Source of the DNA: Pseudomonas peradeniyensis | GTDB taxonomy: Bacteria > Pseudomonadota > Gammaproteobacteria > Pseudomonadales > Pseudomonadaceae | Reading direction: 5' to 3' | NCBI RefSeq assembly: GCF_014268935.2 | Contig: NZ_JABWRJ020000001.1 | Span: forward strand, 1,240,001-1,304,000 | Length of the DNA: 64,000 bases | In this document: in pieces, positions 53,537 through 63,548 of the stretch | Numbering within the stretch: position 1 is the first letter of the stretch | Layout: each line of letters begins with the position of its first letter | Notes under the pieces: model-generated | What the model saw: only the letters and a program-made list of their open reading frames with translations | Told to the model about the DNA's origin: nothing | Databases searched by the model: none | Position numbers and translations under genes: made by a program

Positions 53537-56500
53537 ACCTCTCGCGCCTGTTCATCCTGCGGCCGGTCGCCACCACGCTGAGCATGCTGGCCATCGTCCT
53601 GGCCGGCCTGATCGCCTACAAGCTGCTGCCGGTGGCGGCCTTGCCCCAGGTCGACTACCCGACCATCCGCGTCATGACCCTGTACCCCGGCGCCAGCCCG
53701 CAGGTGATGACCAGCGCCGTCACCGCACCGCTGGAACGCCAGTTCGGGCAGATGCCGGGCCTGGAGCAGATGGCCTCGACCAGCTCCGGCGGCGCCTCGG
53801 TACTGACCCTGCGCTTCAACCTCGACATGAACATGGATGTCGCCGAGCAGCAGGTGCAGGCCGCGATCAACGCCGCCAGCAACCTGCTGCCCAGCGACCT
53901 GCCGGCGCCGCCGGTGTACAACAAGGTCAACCCGGCCGACACCCCGGTGCTGACCCTGGCCATTTCCTCGAAGACCATGCCGCTGCCCAAGCTCAACGAC
54001 CTGGTCGATACCCGCGTGGCGCAGAAGATCGCCCAGATCAGCGGCGTCGGCATGGTCAGCATCGCCGGCGGCCAGCGCCAGGCCGTGCGGATCAAGGTCA
54101 ACGTCGACGCCCTGGCCGCCAACGGCCTGAACCTGGACGACGTGCGCACCCTGATCGGCGCCTCCAACGTCAACCAGCCCAAGGGCAACTTCGACGGCCC
54201 GACCCGGGTGTCGATGCTCGATGCCAATGACCAGCTGCGCTCGCCCGAGGAATACGCCAACCTCATCCTCAAGTACAGCAACGGCGCGCCGCTGCGCCTG
54301 AAGGATGTCGCCGAGATCGTCGACGGCGCCGAAAACGAACGCCTGGCCGCCTGGGCCAACCAGAACGAGGCGGTGCTGCTGAATATCCAGCGCCAGCCCG
54401 GCGCCAACGTCATCGAGGTGGTCGACCGGATCAAGGAGCTGCTGCCGTCGATCACCGACAACCTGCCGGCGGGCCTGGATGTCAGCGTGCTCACCGACCG
54501 CACCCAGACCATCCGCGCCGCCGTGCGCGACGTGCAGCACGAGCTGCTGTTCGCCATCGCCCTGGTGGTGATGGTCACCTTCGTCTTCCTGCGCCGTTTC
54601 AGCGCCACCATCATCCCCTCCATCGCCGTGCCGCTGTCGCTGATCGGCACTTTCGGGGTGATGTACCTGGCCGGTTTCTCGGTCAACAACCTCACCTTGA
54701 TGGCCCTGACCATCGCCACCGGTTTCGTGGTGGACGATGCCATCGTCATGCTGGAGAACATCTCCCGGCACATCGAGGAGGGCGAAACACCTATGCAGGC
54801 CGCGCTCAAGGGCGCCAAGCAGATCGGTTTCACCCTGATCTCGCTGACCTTCTCGCTGATCGCCGTGCTGATTCCGCTGCTGTTCATGGCCGATGTGGTC
54901 GGGCGGCTGTTCCGCGAGTTCGCCATCACCCTGGCGGTGGCCATCCTGATTTCCCTGGTGGTGTCGCTGACCCTCACGCCGATGATGTGCGCGCGCCTGC
55001 TCAAGCGCGAACCCAAGGACGAGGAACAGGGCCGCTTCTACCGCGCCAGCGGCGCCTGGATCGACTGGCTGATCAAGCACTACGGCACCACGCTGACCTG
55101 GGTGCTCGAGCGCCAGCCGCTGACCCTGCTGGTGGCCGTGGCCACCCTGGCATTGACCGTGGTGCTGTACCTGATGGTGCCCAAGGGCTTCTTCCCGGCC
55201 CAGGACACCGGGGTCATCCAGGGTATCTCCGAGGCGCCGCAGTCGACCTCGTTCGCCGCCATGAGCGAGCGCCAGCAATCCCTGGCCAAGGTGATCCTGC
55301 AGGACCCGGCGGTGCAGAGCCTGTCTTCCTACATCGGCGTCGACGGTGACAACGCCACCCTCAACAGCGGCCGCTTGCTGATCAACCTCAAGCCCCATGG
55401 CGAGCGCGACGTCACCGCCGCCGAGGTGATCAATCGCCTGCAGCCGCAACTCGACAGGCTGGTCGGCATCCGTCTGTTCATGCAGCCGGTGCAGGACCTG
55501 AGCATCGAGGACCGGGTCAGCCGCACCCAGTACCAGTTCAGCCTGAGCTCGCCGGATGCCGACATGCTCGCCGAGTGGAGCGGCAAGCTGGTGCAGGCGC
55601 TCAAGGACCGTCCCGAGCTGCAGGATGTGGCCAGCGACCTGCAGGACCAGGGCCTGCAGGTATTCCTGGTGATCGACCGCGACATGGCCAGCCGTCTGGG
55701 CATCACCGTGGCGCAGATCACCAACGCGCTGTATGACGCCTTCGGCCAGCGGCAGATCTCGACCATCTACACCCAGGCCAGCCAGTACCGCGTGGTGCTG
55801 CAGTCGCAGACCGCGGCCAGCCTCGGCCCGCAGGCCCTGGAGTCGATCCACGTCAAGGCTACCGACGGCGGCCAGGTGCGCCTGTCGGCCCTGGCGCGCA
55901 TCGAGCAGCGCCAGGCCCAGCTGGCGATCTCGCACATCGGCCAGTTCCCGGCGGTGATGATGTCGTTCAACCTGGCCCACGGCGCGTCCCTGGGCGAGGC
56001 GGTCAAGGTGATCGAGCAGGTGCAGCAGGACATCGGCATGCCGATCGGCGTGCAGACCCGCTTCCAGGGTGCCGCCGAGGCGTTCCAGGCCTCGCTGTCG
56101 AGCACCCTGCTGCTGATCCTGGCCGCGGTGGTGACCATGTACATCGTGCTGGGCGTGCTCTATGAGAGCTACATACACCCGGTGACCATCCTCTCCACGC
56201 TGCCCTCGGCGGCGGTGGGAGCCTTGCTGGCGCTGCTGCTGAGCGGAAACGACCTGGGCATGATCGCCATCATCGGCATCATCCTGCTGATCGGCATCGT
56301 CAAGAAGAACGCGATCATGATGATCGACTTCGCCCTGGAGGCCGAGCGTCACCAGGGCATGAGCCCGCGCGACGCGATCTACCAGGCGGCGCTGCTGCGC
56401 TTCCGGCCAATCCTGATGACCACCCTGGCCGCGCTGTTCGGCGCCATGCCGCTGATGCTCGCCACCGGTTCCGGCGCCGAGCTGCGCCAGCCGCTGGGCC

Positions 56501-56631
56501 TGGTGATGGTCGGCGGCCTGCTGGTCAGCCAGGTGCTGACGCTGTTCACCACGCCGGTCATCTACCTGTACTTCGACCGCCTGGCGCGCCGCTGGCGCCC
56601 GGCTGACGATGCGCGGCAGGCCGAAGCATGA
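53533..56631 (+). CDS. muxB: RND efflux pump MuxB (MdtB type)
   Basis: A 1032-residue resistance-nodulation-division transporter, with twelve membrane helices and two large periplasmic loops. The conserved start [24 protein letters not shown], the proton-relay Asp pair in [14 protein letters not shown], and the late [19 protein letters not shown] motif are visible. MdtB/MuxB forms a heterotrimeric pump with MdtC/MuxC. It overlaps its neighbours by 4 bases on each side, typical of the operon. Substrates of the homologous pump include novobiocin and aztreonam-type drugs in other species. Confidence 0.95.
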   Translation: MNLSRLFILRPVATTLSMLAIVLAGLIAYKLLPVAALPQVDYPTIRVMTLYPGASPQVMTSAVTAPLERQFGQMPGLEQMASTSSGGASVLTLRFNLDMNMDVAEQQVQAAINAASNLLPSDLPAPPVYNKVNPADTPVLTLAISSKTMPLPKLNDLVDTRVAQKIAQISGVGMVSIAGGQRQAVRIKVNVDALAANGLNLDDVRTLIGASNVNQPKGNFDGPTRVSMLDANDQLRSPEEYANLILKYSNGAPLRLKDVAEIVDGAENERLAAWANQNEAVLLNIQRQPGANVIEVVDRIKELLPSITDNLPAGLDVSVLTDRTQTIRAAVRDVQHELLFAIALVVMVTFVFLRRFSATIIPSIAVPLSLIGTFGVMYLAGFSVNNLTLMALTIATGFVVDDAIVMLENISRHIEEGETPMQAALKGAKQIGFTLISLTFSLIAVLIPLLFMADVVGRLFREFAITLAVAILISLVVSLTLTPMMCARLLKREPKDEEQGRFYRASGAWIDWLIKHYGTTLTWVLERQPLTLLVAVATLALTVVLYLMVPKGFFPAQDTGVIQGISEAPQSTSFAAMSERQQSLAKVILQDPAVQSLSSYIGVDGDNATLNSGRLLINLKPHGERDVTAAEVINRLQPQLDRLVGIRLFMQPVQDLSIEDRVSRTQYQFSLSSPDADMLAEWSGKLVQALKDRPELQDVASDLQDQGLQVFLVIDRDMASRLGITVAQITNALYDAFGQRQISTIYTQASQYRVVLQSQTAASLGPQALESIHVKATDGGQVRLSALARIEQRQAQLAISHIGQFPAVMMSFNLAHGASLGEAVKVIEQVQQDIGMPIGVQTRFQGAAEAFQASLSSTLLLILAAVVTMYIVLGVLYESYIHPVTILSTLPSAAVGALLALLLSGNDLGMIAIIGIILLIGIVKKNAIMMIDFALEAERHQGMSPRDAIYQAALLRFRPILMTTLAALFGAMPLMLATGSGAELRQPLGLVMVGGLLVSQVLTLFTTPVIYLYFDRLARRWRPADDARQAEA

Positions 56632-59600
56632 ACCTGTCCGGACCTTTCATCCGCCGGCCGGTAGCCACCATGCTGCTGAGCCTGGCGATCATGCTGCTGG
56701 GCGGGGTGAGCTTCGGCCTGCTGCCGGTGTCGCCGCTGCCGCAGATGGATTTCCCGGTGATCGTGGTGCAGGCCAGCCTGCCCGGCGCCAGCCCGGAGGT
56801 CATGGCCTCCACCGTGGCCACGCCGCTGGAGCGCAAGCTCGGCGCCATCGCCGGTGTCACCACGCTGACCAGCAGTTCCAACCAGGGCTCGACCCGGGTG
56901 ATCATCGGCTTCGAGCTGGGGCGCGACATCGACGGCGCGGCGCGCGAGGTACAGGCGGCGATCAACGCCACCCGCAACCTGCTGCCCAGCGGCATGCGCA
57001 GCATGCCCACCTACAAGAAGATCAACCCGTCCCAGGCGCCGATCATGGTGCTGTCGCTGACCTCGGACGTGCTGTCCAAGGGCAAGCTCTACGACCTGGC
57101 CGACACCATCCTGTCCCAGAGCCTGGCGCAGGTCAGCGGAGTAGGGGAGGTACAGATCGGCGGCAGCTCGCTGCCGGCGGTGCGCATCGAGCTGGAACCA
57201 CAGCTGCTCAACCAGTACGGCCTATCCCTGGACGATGTGCGCAATGCGGTGGCCAACGCCAACCAGCGCCGGCCCATGGGCTTCGTCGAGGACCATGAGC
57301 GCAACTGGCAGGTGCGTGCCAACGACCAGTTGGAAACCGCCGAGGACTACAAGCCGCTGGTGATCCGCCAGCAGAACGGCGCGATCCTGCGCCTGTCCGA
57401 CGTGGCCAAGGTCAGCGATGGCGTGGAGAACCGCTACAACAGCGGCTTCTTCAACGACGAGAGCGCGGTGCTGCTGGTGGTCAACCGCCAGACCAACGCC
57501 AACATCATCCAGACCGTCGAGCAGATCAAGGCCGAGCTGCTAGCCTTGCAGTCGCTGCTGCCGGCCAGCGTCAAGCTCAACGTGGCCATGGACCGCTCGC
57601 CGGTGATCAAGGCCACCCTGAAGGAGGCCGAGCACACCCTGCTGATCGCCGTGGTGCTGGTGATCCTGGTGGTCTACCTGTTCCTCGGCAACCTGCGCGC
57701 CTCGCTTATCCCAAGCCTGGCGGTGCCGGTGTCGCTGGTGGGCACCTTCGCGGTCATGTACCTGTGCGGGTTCTCGCTGAACAACCTGTCGCTGATGGCG
57801 CTGATCCTCGCCACCGGCCTGGTGGTGGATGACGCCATCGTGGTGCTGGAGAACATCTCACGGCATATCGAGAACGGCGAAAACCCCATGCGCGCCGCCT
57901 ACAAGGGCGCGCAGGAGGTGGGCTTCACCCTGCTGTCGATGAACGTCTCGCTGGTGGCGGTGTTCGTCTCGATCCTGTTCATGGGCGGTATCGTGCGCGG
58001 GCTGTTCAAGGAGTTCTCGATCACCCTGGCCGCGGCGATCATCGTCTCGCTGGTGGTGTCGCTGACACTGACGCCGATGCTCTGCTCGCGCTGGCTCAAG
58101 GTCCACGGCCCGCAGCAGCAGACCCGCCTCCAACGCTGGAGCGACCGCATCCATCAGCGCATGGTCGCCGGCTACGACAAGAGCCTGGGTTGGGCGCTGC
58201 GGCACAAGCGCCTGACCCTGTTCAGCCTGCTGGCCACCATCGGGCTGAACATCGCCCTGTACGTGGTGGTGCCCAAGACCCTGATGCCGCAGCAGGACAC
58301 CGGCCAGTTGCAAGGTTTCATCCGCGGCGATGACGGCCTGTCGTTCACCGTGATGCAGCCGAAGATGGAAATCTACCGCCGCGCCCTGCTCAAGGACCCG
58401 GCGGTGGAGAGCGTCGCCGGTTTCATCGGCGGCAACAGCGGCACCAACAACGCCTTCGTGCTGGTGCGCCTGAAGCCGATCGCCGAGCGCAAGGAGAACG
58501 CGCAGAAGGTGATCGACCGCCTGCGCAAGGACCTGCCGAAGATCCCCGGCGGGCGCCTGTACCTGATGGCCGACCAGGACCTGCAGTTGGGCGGCGGCGG
58601 CCGCGACCAGAGCACCTCGCAGTACCTCTACACCCTGCAGAGCGGTGACCTGGCCGCCCTGCGCGAGTGGTTCCCGAAGGTGGCCGCCGAGCTGCGCAAG
58701 CTGCCCGAGCTGACCGCCATCGACGCCCGCGACGGCGCCGGCACCCAGCAGGTGACCCTGGTGGTCGACCGTGACCAGGCCAAGCGCCTGGGCATCGACA
58801 TGGACATGGTCACCGCGGTGCTGAACAACGCCTACAGCCAGCGGCAGATCTCGACCATCTACGACAGCCTCAACCAGTACCAGGTGGTGCTGGAGATCAA
58901 CCCGAAATACGCCTGGGACCCGAGCACCCTGGAGCAGGTGCAGGTGATCACCGCCGACGGCGCCCGGGTGCCACTGTCCACCTTCGCCCGCTACGAGAAC
59001 AGCCTGGCCAACGACCGCGTCAGCCATGAAGGGCAGTTCGCCTCCGAGGACATCTCGTTCGACGTCGCCGAAGGCTACAGCCCCGACCAGGCCATGGCCG
59101 CATTGGAACGCGCGGTGGCCAAGCTCGGCTTGCCCGAGTCGGTGATCGCCAAGCTCGGCGGCGACGCCGATGCCTTCACCAAGACCACCGAAGGCCAGCC
59201 GCTGATGATCCTCGGCGCCCTGGTGCTGGTGTACCTGGTGCTGGGGATCCTCTACGAGAGCTACATCCACCCGCTGACGATCCTCTCCACGCTGCCCTCG
59301 GCCGGGGTCGGCGCCTTGCTGGCGCTGTACCTGACCGGTGGCGAGTTCAGCCTGATCTCGCTGCTGGGGCTGTTCCTGCTGATCGGTGTGGTGAAGAAGA
59401 ACGCCATCTTGATGATCGACCTGGCGCTGCAGCTGGAGCGCCACGACGGCCTGTCGCCGGAGGAGTCGATCCGCCGCGCCTGCCTGCTGCGGCTGCGGCC
59501 GATCCTGATGACCACCCTGGCGGCGATCCTCGGCGCGCTGCCGCTGCTGCTCAGCCGCGCCGAGGGCGCCGAGATGCGCCAGCCGCTGGGCCTGACCATC

Positions 59601-59738
59601 ATCGGCGGCCTGGTGTTCAGCCAGATTCTCACCCTCTACACCACGCCCGTGGTCTACCTGTACCTCGATCGCCTGCGCCACCGGTTCAACCGCTGGCGCG
59701 GCGTGCGCACCGACGCTGCCCTGGATACCCCGCTATGA
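56628..59738 (+). CDS. muxC: RND efflux pump MuxC (MdtC type)
   Basis: A 1036-residue RND transporter, second subunit of the heteromeric pump. Signature segments are [20 protein letters not shown], the proton-relay [14 protein letters not shown] and [21 protein letters not shown]. It is clearly homologous to, but diverged from, MuxB, as in MdtBC systems. Its start overlaps muxB (ATGA) and its stop overlaps opmB, so all four products are translationally coupled. Confidence 0.95.
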   Translation: MNLSGPFIRRPVATMLLSLAIMLLGGVSFGLLPVSPLPQMDFPVIVVQASLPGASPEVMASTVATPLERKLGAIAGVTTLTSSSNQGSTRVIIGFELGRDIDGAAREVQAAINATRNLLPSGMRSMPTYKKINPSQAPIMVLSLTSDVLSKGKLYDLADTILSQSLAQVSGVGEVQIGGSSLPAVRIELEPQLLNQYGLSLDDVRNAVANANQRRPMGFVEDHERNWQVRANDQLETAEDYKPLVIRQQNGAILRLSDVAKVSDGVENRYNSGFFNDESAVLLVVNRQTNANIIQTVEQIKAELLALQSLLPASVKLNVAMDRSPVIKATLKEAEHTLLIAVVLVILVVYLFLGNLRASLIPSLAVPVSLVGTFAVMYLCGFSLNNLSLMALILATGLVVDDAIVVLENISRHIENGENPMRAAYKGAQEVGFTLLSMNVSLVAVFVSILFMGGIVRGLFKEFSITLAAAIIVSLVVSLTLTPMLCSRWLKVHGPQQQTRLQRWSDRIHQRMVAGYDKSLGWALRHKRLTLFSLLATIGLNIALYVVVPKTLMPQQDTGQLQGFIRGDDGLSFTVMQPKMEIYRRALLKDPAVESVAGFIGGNSGTNNAFVLVRLKPIAERKENAQKVIDRLRKDLPKIPGGRLYLMADQDLQLGGGGRDQSTSQYLYTLQSGDLAALREWFPKVAAELRKLPELTAIDARDGAGTQQVTLVVDRDQAKRLGIDMDMVTAVLNNAYSQRQISTIYDSLNQYQVVLEINPKYAWDPSTLEQVQVITADGARVPLSTFARYENSLANDRVSHEGQFASEDISFDVAEGYSPDQAMAALERAVAKLGLPESVIAKLGGDADAFTKTTEGQPLMILGALVLVYLVLGILYESYIHPLTILSTLPSAGVGALLALYLTGGEFSLISLLGLFLLIGVVKKNAILMIDLALQLERHDGLSPEESIRRACLLRLRPILMTTLAAILGALPLLLSRAEGAEMRQPLGLTIIGGLVFSQILTLYTTPVVYLYLDRLRHRFNRWRGVRTDAALDTPL

Positions 59739-61219
59739 ACTTTGCCCACACCCGAATCCACCGTGCCCTCAAGCTGCTGACCCAGGGACGCGGTTCGCGC
59801 TTGGTCAGTGCCGGGCTGTGCGTGGCCATGCTCAGCGCCTGTACCCTGAGCCCGGACTACCACCGTCCCGAGGTCAGCACCCCGGCGCAGTTCAAGCAGG
59901 CCGAAGGCTGGACCCAGGCCAACCCGTCCGACGCCATTGCCCGTGGGGCGTGGTGGGAGATCTATGGCGACAAGCAGCTCGACGCCCTGGTGGAGGAGCT
60001 CAACCGCAGCAACCAGACCGTGGCACAGTACGAGGCGCAGTACCGTCAGGCCCAGGCGCTGGTGCGCAGCAGCCGTGCCTCGCTGTTCCCTTCGCTGAAC
60101 CTGACCACCAGCAAGAACCGTTCGGCCCAGGGCACCGGCAGTTCCAGCTCCAGCCTGTCGAACAACAGCAGTGGCATCCGCGACACCTACAACGCGCAGC
60201 TGGGGGTGAGCTGGGAGATCGACCTGTGGGGCAAGTTGCGTGAAACCATGAACGCCAACGAGTCCAGCGCCGAGGCCAGCCTGGCCGACATGGCGGCCAT
60301 CCGCCTGAGCCAGCAGTCGGAGCTGGTGCAGAACTACCTGCAACTGCGGGTGATCGACGCGCAGAAGCGTCTGCTCGAAGCCACGGTCGCGGCCTATGAG
60401 CGGTCGCTGAAGATGAACGAGAACCAGTACCGCGCCGGGGTTGCCGGGCCGGATGCCGTGGCCCAGGCGCGTACCCAGCTCAAGAGCACCCAGGCCGACC
60501 TGATCGACCTGGCCTGGCAGCGCGCGCAGTACGAGAACGCCATCGCCGTGCTGATGGGCAAGGCGCCGGCCGACTTTGCCCTGGCGGCGAGCAACGAGAT
60601 TCCGGCGTTGCCGCAGGTGCCGCTGTCGCTGCCGTCGCAGTTGCTCGAGCGGCGTCCTGATATCGCCTCGGCCGAGCGCAAGGTCATGGCGGCCAACTCG
60701 AATATCGGCGTGTCACGGGCGGCGTATTTCCCGGATCTGTCGCTGAGCATGAACGGCGGGTACTCCAGCAGCAGCTTCAACAACTGGATCGAGTTGCCCA
60801 ACCGTTACTGGTCGGTCGGGCCGCAACTGGCGCTGACGCTGTTTGACGCCGGCAAGCGCAGTGCCGAGGTCGACCGGACGGTGGCGGTGTACGACCAGAC
60901 TGTGGCGCAGTATCGGCAGACGGTGCTCGACGGGTTCAAGGAGGTCGAGAACTATCTGGTGCAGCTCAAGGTGTACGGGGACGAGGCGGTGGTGCGGCAG
61001 GAGGCGCTGGACGCGGCGCGGGAGTCGTTGCGGTTGACCGAGAACCAGTACAAGGCGGGGTTGATCGGGTATCTGGATGTGGTCAATGTGCAGACGACGG
61101 CGCTCAGCAACGAGCGGAGTGTGTTGACGTTGTTGCAGGGGCGGTTGGTGGCGAGTGTGCAGTTGATTGCGGCGCTTGGGGGAGGGTGGGATGTTGGGCG
61201 GGATCTGGTAGTGGAGTAG
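59735..61219 (+). CDS. opmB: Outer-membrane efflux lipoprotein OpmB (OprM/NodT family)
   Basis: A 494-residue TolC-type channel with a lipoprotein signal (lipobox LSAC, C36). The N-terminal PEVSTPAQFKQAEGW, the WWEIYGDKQLDALVEELNRSN segment and the C-terminal ENQYKAGLIGYLDVVNVQTT are typical of OMF lipoproteins. It completes the MuxABC-OpmB tripartite pump. Three tandem GGTTTTTT units (61225-61248) directly after the stop may help termination. Confidence 0.94.
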   Translation: MNFAHTRIHRALKLLTQGRGSRLVSAGLCVAMLSACTLSPDYHRPEVSTPAQFKQAEGWTQANPSDAIARGAWWEIYGDKQLDALVEELNRSNQTVAQYEAQYRQAQALVRSSRASLFPSLNLTTSKNRSAQGTGSSSSSLSNNSSGIRDTYNAQLGVSWEIDLWGKLRETMNANESSAEASLADMAAIRLSQQSELVQNYLQLRVIDAQKRLLEATVAAYERSLKMNENQYRAGVAGPDAVAQARTQLKSTQADLIDLAWQRAQYENAIAVLMGKAPADFALAASNEIPALPQVPLSLPSQLLERRPDIASAERKVMAANSNIGVSRAAYFPDLSLSMNGGYSSSSFNNWIELPNRYWSVGPQLALTLFDAGKRSAEVDRTVAVYDQTVAQYRQTVLDGFKEVENYLVQLKVYGDEAVVRQEALDAARESLRLTENQYKAGLIGYLDVVNVQTTALSNERSVLTLLQGRLVASVQLIAALGGGWDVGRDLVVE

Positions 61220-61224
61220 GGTTG

Positions 61225-61248
61225 GGTTTTTTGGTTTTTTGGTTTTTT
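61225..61248 (+). repeat. Three tandem GGTTTTTT units after opmB
   Basis: Exact 8-base tandem repeat immediately after the opmB stop. T-rich on the coding strand; it could serve as a transcription end point, though no hairpin precedes it. Confidence 0.6.
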
Positions 61249-61313
61249 GATTGTTTTGTAAGTTGTAGGCGCATTCATTTTCGATGTCGACGCTTATTCA
61301 CCTTTCCGCCCTT

Positions 61314-61316
61314 ACG
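61314..61316. repeat. Target site duplication, left copy
   Basis: ACG immediately precedes the left terminal inverted repeat; the same three bases follow the right end at 62761-62763. Three-base duplications are typical of IS3-family elements. Confidence 0.75.
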
Positions 61317-61364
61317 TGAACTGACCCCCGAAAGTTGGACACCTTATCCCTTGGAGGGTGTTCC

Positions 61365-61907
61365 ATGACGAAATACAACCTGGCGCTCAAGCAGGCACTC
61401 ATCGAAGAGTGCCTTTCTGCCCGCAGTGTTCATGAAGTGGCACTGAAGCATGAGCTGAGCCCTTCGCTGCTGCGCCGCTGGGTAAAGGGCTATGAGAAAC
61501 ACGGCGCAGCCGGTTTGATTCCCAAGTACAGTCACTACGATGCTCAGTTCAAATTAAAGGTTTTGCAATGCATCGAGCAAGACGGGCTGTCTGCTCAGCA
61601 AGCATGCGTAAGGTTTGATATCCGTGGGCCGAGCAGCATCAGGCAATGGAAAAGGCTGTACGATGAAGGCGGAATAGAAGCCCTTCATCCGAACCGTGCC
61701 CGAGAGTTAAACATGCCCCGCAAGCCATCAAAGCAATCCAGCGCAGGACCTTCTGCACCTTCGGATCGTGAGCTCACGCCTGAGCAAATGCTCGAAGAGC
61801 TGGAATATCTGCGCGCGGAGAATGCCTATCTAAAAAAGCTCGATGCCTTGATCCAAGCGGACCCACGCACTGCGCAGGCAAGAAAACGCAAGCTGTCCAA
61901 GGATTAA
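61365..61907 (+). CDS. IS150-group transposase OrfA (DNA-binding)
   Basis: A 180-residue protein with two helix-turn-helix units (about residues 15-50, SVHEVALKHELSPSLLRRW; and 62-110, SAQQACVRFDIRGPSSIRQW) and a C-terminal leucine-zipper-like coil (LEELEYLRAENAYLKKL). It binds the IS ends and, alone, can repress the element. The ATG at 61365 has GGAGGG 7 bases upstream. A -1 slip site near its end yields the OrfAB transposase. Confidence 0.9.
   Translation: MTKYNLALKQALIEECLSARSVHEVALKHELSPSLLRRWVKGYEKHGAAGLIPKYSHYDAQFKLKVLQCIEQDGLSAQQACVRFDIRGPSSIRQWKRLYDEGGIEALHPNRARELNMPRKPSKQSSAGPSAPSDRELTPEQMLEELEYLRAENAYLKKLDALIQADPRTAQARKRKLSKD
61832..61838 (+). promoter_or_regulatory. Programmed -1 frameshift heptamer A-AAA-AAG
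   Basis: The orfA codons AAA-AAG preceded by an A form the classical slippery heptamer used by IS150. After a -1 slip at 61838 the frame stays open through orfB to 62728, predicting a fusion of about 454 residues. Confidence 0.85.
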
Positions 61908-61933
61908 GGCGTGAGCATCGACTCGCTCTGCTG

Positions 61934-62728
61934 TTGCGCGCTGCAGGCCTGGCACGCAGTACCTTTTACTACCAAAGCAAAGTGTTGCAGACCGACAGGC
62001 ATGCTGCCCTCAAGGAACGCATCGACAGGGTCTATCACCAGCATAAGGGGCGGTATGGCTACCGCCGTATCACTGCGGTTCTTGGGCACAATGCCGAGGT
62101 GATCAATCACAAGAAGGTGCAGCGGCTGATGCAGTTGATGGGCCTCAAATCGCTAGTCAAAGTGAAGAAATATCGCTCGTATCGAGGCTCCGAGGGGCTT
62201 GTTGCATCTGATTTGCTCAAGCGTGAATTCAAGGCGCAGGCCCCTAATCAAAAATGGGTAACCGACGTGACAGAGTTCAAGGTAAAGGGCCAGAAGCTAT
62301 TTCTTTCGCCGGTGATGGACCTGTACAACGGCGAGATCCTCGCTTATCAGATCAACCGACGCCCTGAGTTCAGGATGGTTTCGACAATGCTGGAGCAAGC
62401 TTTCGAGCGGCTGAATCAAGATGACAAACCAATATTGCACTCCGATCAAGGCTGGCAGTATCAGCAGCCAGCTTACCGGCACATGTTGGCCGGGAAGAAT
62501 ATCGAGCAGAGCATGTCGCGAAAGGGAAACTGCCTGGACAACGCCGCGATGGAAAGCTTTTTTGGCACGCTCAAGAGCGAGTTCTTTTATCTGGAATCGT
62601 TTGAGAGTGTTGAACAACTGGCATCAGGGCTAGAGGATTACATCGCTTACTACAACCAAGAACGCATCAGTCTCAGACTAAATGGCTTGAGTCCGGTACA
62701 ATTTCGGACCCAAGCGCTGAACCCATAG
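61934..62728 (+). CDS. IS150-group transposase OrfB (DDE integrase core)
   Basis: A 264-residue catalytic part. The rve/DDE triad is visible as WVTDVTEF (first Asp), HSDQGWQYQ (second Asp) and DNAAMESFFGTLKSE (Glu). The frame is open back to the slip site at 61838 and has no convincing independent start (only a TTG), so it is expected to be made mainly as the OrfAB fusion. HTH_21-like start (STFYYQSK) is typical. All motifs look intact, so the element may be active. Confidence 0.9.
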   Translation: MRAAGLARSTFYYQSKVLQTDRHAALKERIDRVYHQHKGRYGYRRITAVLGHNAEVINHKKVQRLMQLMGLKSLVKVKKYRSYRGSEGLVASDLLKREFKAQAPNQKWVTDVTEFKVKGQKLFLSPVMDLYNGEILAYQINRRPEFRMVSTMLEQAFERLNQDDKPILHSDQGWQYQQPAYRHMLAGKNIEQSMSRKGNCLDNAAMESFFGTLKSEFFYLESFESVEQLASGLEDYIAYYNQERISLRLNGLSPVQFRTQALNP

Positions 62729-62760
62729 CGTACCCTGTCCAACTTTCGGGGGTCAGTTCA

Positions 62761-62763
62761 ACG
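62761..62763. repeat. Target site duplication, right copy
   Basis: ACG directly after the right terminal inverted repeat, matching 61314-61316. Confidence 0.75.
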
Positions 62764-63040
62764 GCGAGTCACTTTTTGTCAAACGCGACAAAAAGTAACC
62801 AAAAAACGCTGCGCTCCATTCATCCGGCCCTCCGCTTCGCTCCGGGTCCCCTCACTCCGGCCTTGCTCCCGGGAGGACCGCGCTGCAGGGCCCATCCTGG
62901 GCCCCAGCGCTTGACGGGCATCCATGCCCGTCACCTCCCTCCGCAAGGCCTGCGTTCGGCCTCCTGAAGTCGCGAAGTTACGAGCGGCGCCTGGATTGGC
63001 GCAGCTGTCGCTAGTTGGAGATTAATTAATCTCTCGATCG

Positions 63041-63117
63041 TTTCGCGGGGCAAGCCCGCTCCCACGCAATAGCCGCCGTTATATATAACCCTGTAGGAGC
63101 GGGCTTGCCCCGCGAAA
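63041..63117. repeat. Inverted REP pair in the centre of the large inverted repeat
   Basis: Arms 63041-63065 and 63093-63117 share the TTTCGCGGGGCAAGCCCGCTCC core. The 820-base gap 62729-63548 is made of repeat arms, this pair and a hexamer array; I see no gene in it. Confidence 0.88.
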
Positions 63118-63172
63118 GGGCCGGAACAGCCAGTACATAATTAACTGTCAAATAAATAACTTCGCATTTCCT

Positions 63173-63208
63173 GCTCTTGCTCTTGCTCTTGCTCTTGCTC
63201 TTGCTCTT
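63173..63208. repeat. GCTCTT hexanucleotide tandem repeat, six units
   Basis: Six exact GCTCTT copies followed by a degenerate GCTTCT. It is a simple-sequence array in non-coding DNA, a likely site of copy-number variation between strains. Confidence 0.92.
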
Positions 63209-63227
63209 GCTTCTAAGCGCGCAATAG

Positions 63228-63499
63228 TCCAGGCGCCGCCAATTGCGACTTCAGGAGGCCGAGCGGAGTTCTTGCGGAGGGAGGTGACGGCCATGGATGG
63301 CCGTCAAGCGCTGCGCCCCAGGATGGGGCGTTCAGCGCGGTCCTCCCGGGAGCAAGAACGGAGCGAGGGAACCCCGGAGCGAAGCGCAGGGGCCGTATGA
63401 ATGGAGCCAGCGGTTTTTGCCTACTTTTGCCCAAGAGCAAAAGTAGGTCGCCGTAAAGGCGAAAAGGTGACTAAATGTCGACATCACCTACGAATGCGC
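63228..63499. repeat. Right arm of the large inverted repeat, uninterrupted
   Basis: Reverse complement of the left arm (61270-61316 plus 62764-62995) with scattered substitutions. Both arms carry a local hairpin facing outward (CTACTTTTGC with GCAAAAGTAG here, CTTTTTGTC with GACAAAAAG in the left arm), where the stem sequence differs but the pairing is kept. Confidence 0.82.
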
Positions 63500-63548
63500 T
63501 TAAAAAAACCAAAACAATCACCAGAGAGCCAGAACCAGATCCAGATCC

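Larger units (their letters stand above)
61317..62760 (+). mobile_element. IS3-family insertion sequence, IS150 group, intact
   Basis: A 1444-base element. The terminal inverted repeats begin TGAACTGACCCCCGAAAG and run about 25 bases at both ends with near identity, and have the TG..CA termini of the family. It contains orfA, an overlapping orfB frame and a frameshift heptamer. The ACG duplication on both sides shows a simple insertion, here into one arm of a large inverted repeat. I could not check its closest named relative. Confidence 0.92.
61270..62995. repeat. Left arm of a large inverted repeat, split by the IS element
   Basis: With the IS removed, 61270-61316 joined to 62764-62995 is an imperfect reverse complement of 63228-63499. 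Shared blocks include GCGCATTC, GATGTCGAC, GCTTCGCTCCGGG, TTGCTCCCGGGAGGACCGCG, CCGTCACCTCCCTCCGCAAG and GGCCTCCTGAAGTCGC. I see no gene in the arm; short open frames there read only repeat sequence. Confidence 0.8.

Noticed and set aside
53272..56352. 1026-codon minus-strand open frame opposite muxB
   Set aside because: Antisense shadow rich in D/H/Q/R with no family features; muxB is unambiguous.
63173..63212. Possible CRISPR-like array
   Set aside because: Six contiguous hexamers without spacers or cas genes; a simple-sequence repeat.
62776..63440. Two short proline/arginine-rich open frames flanking the REP pair
   Set aside because: They translate the arms of the inverted repeat (GPLTPALLPG- and GFPRSVLAPG-like text) and are repeat artefacts.
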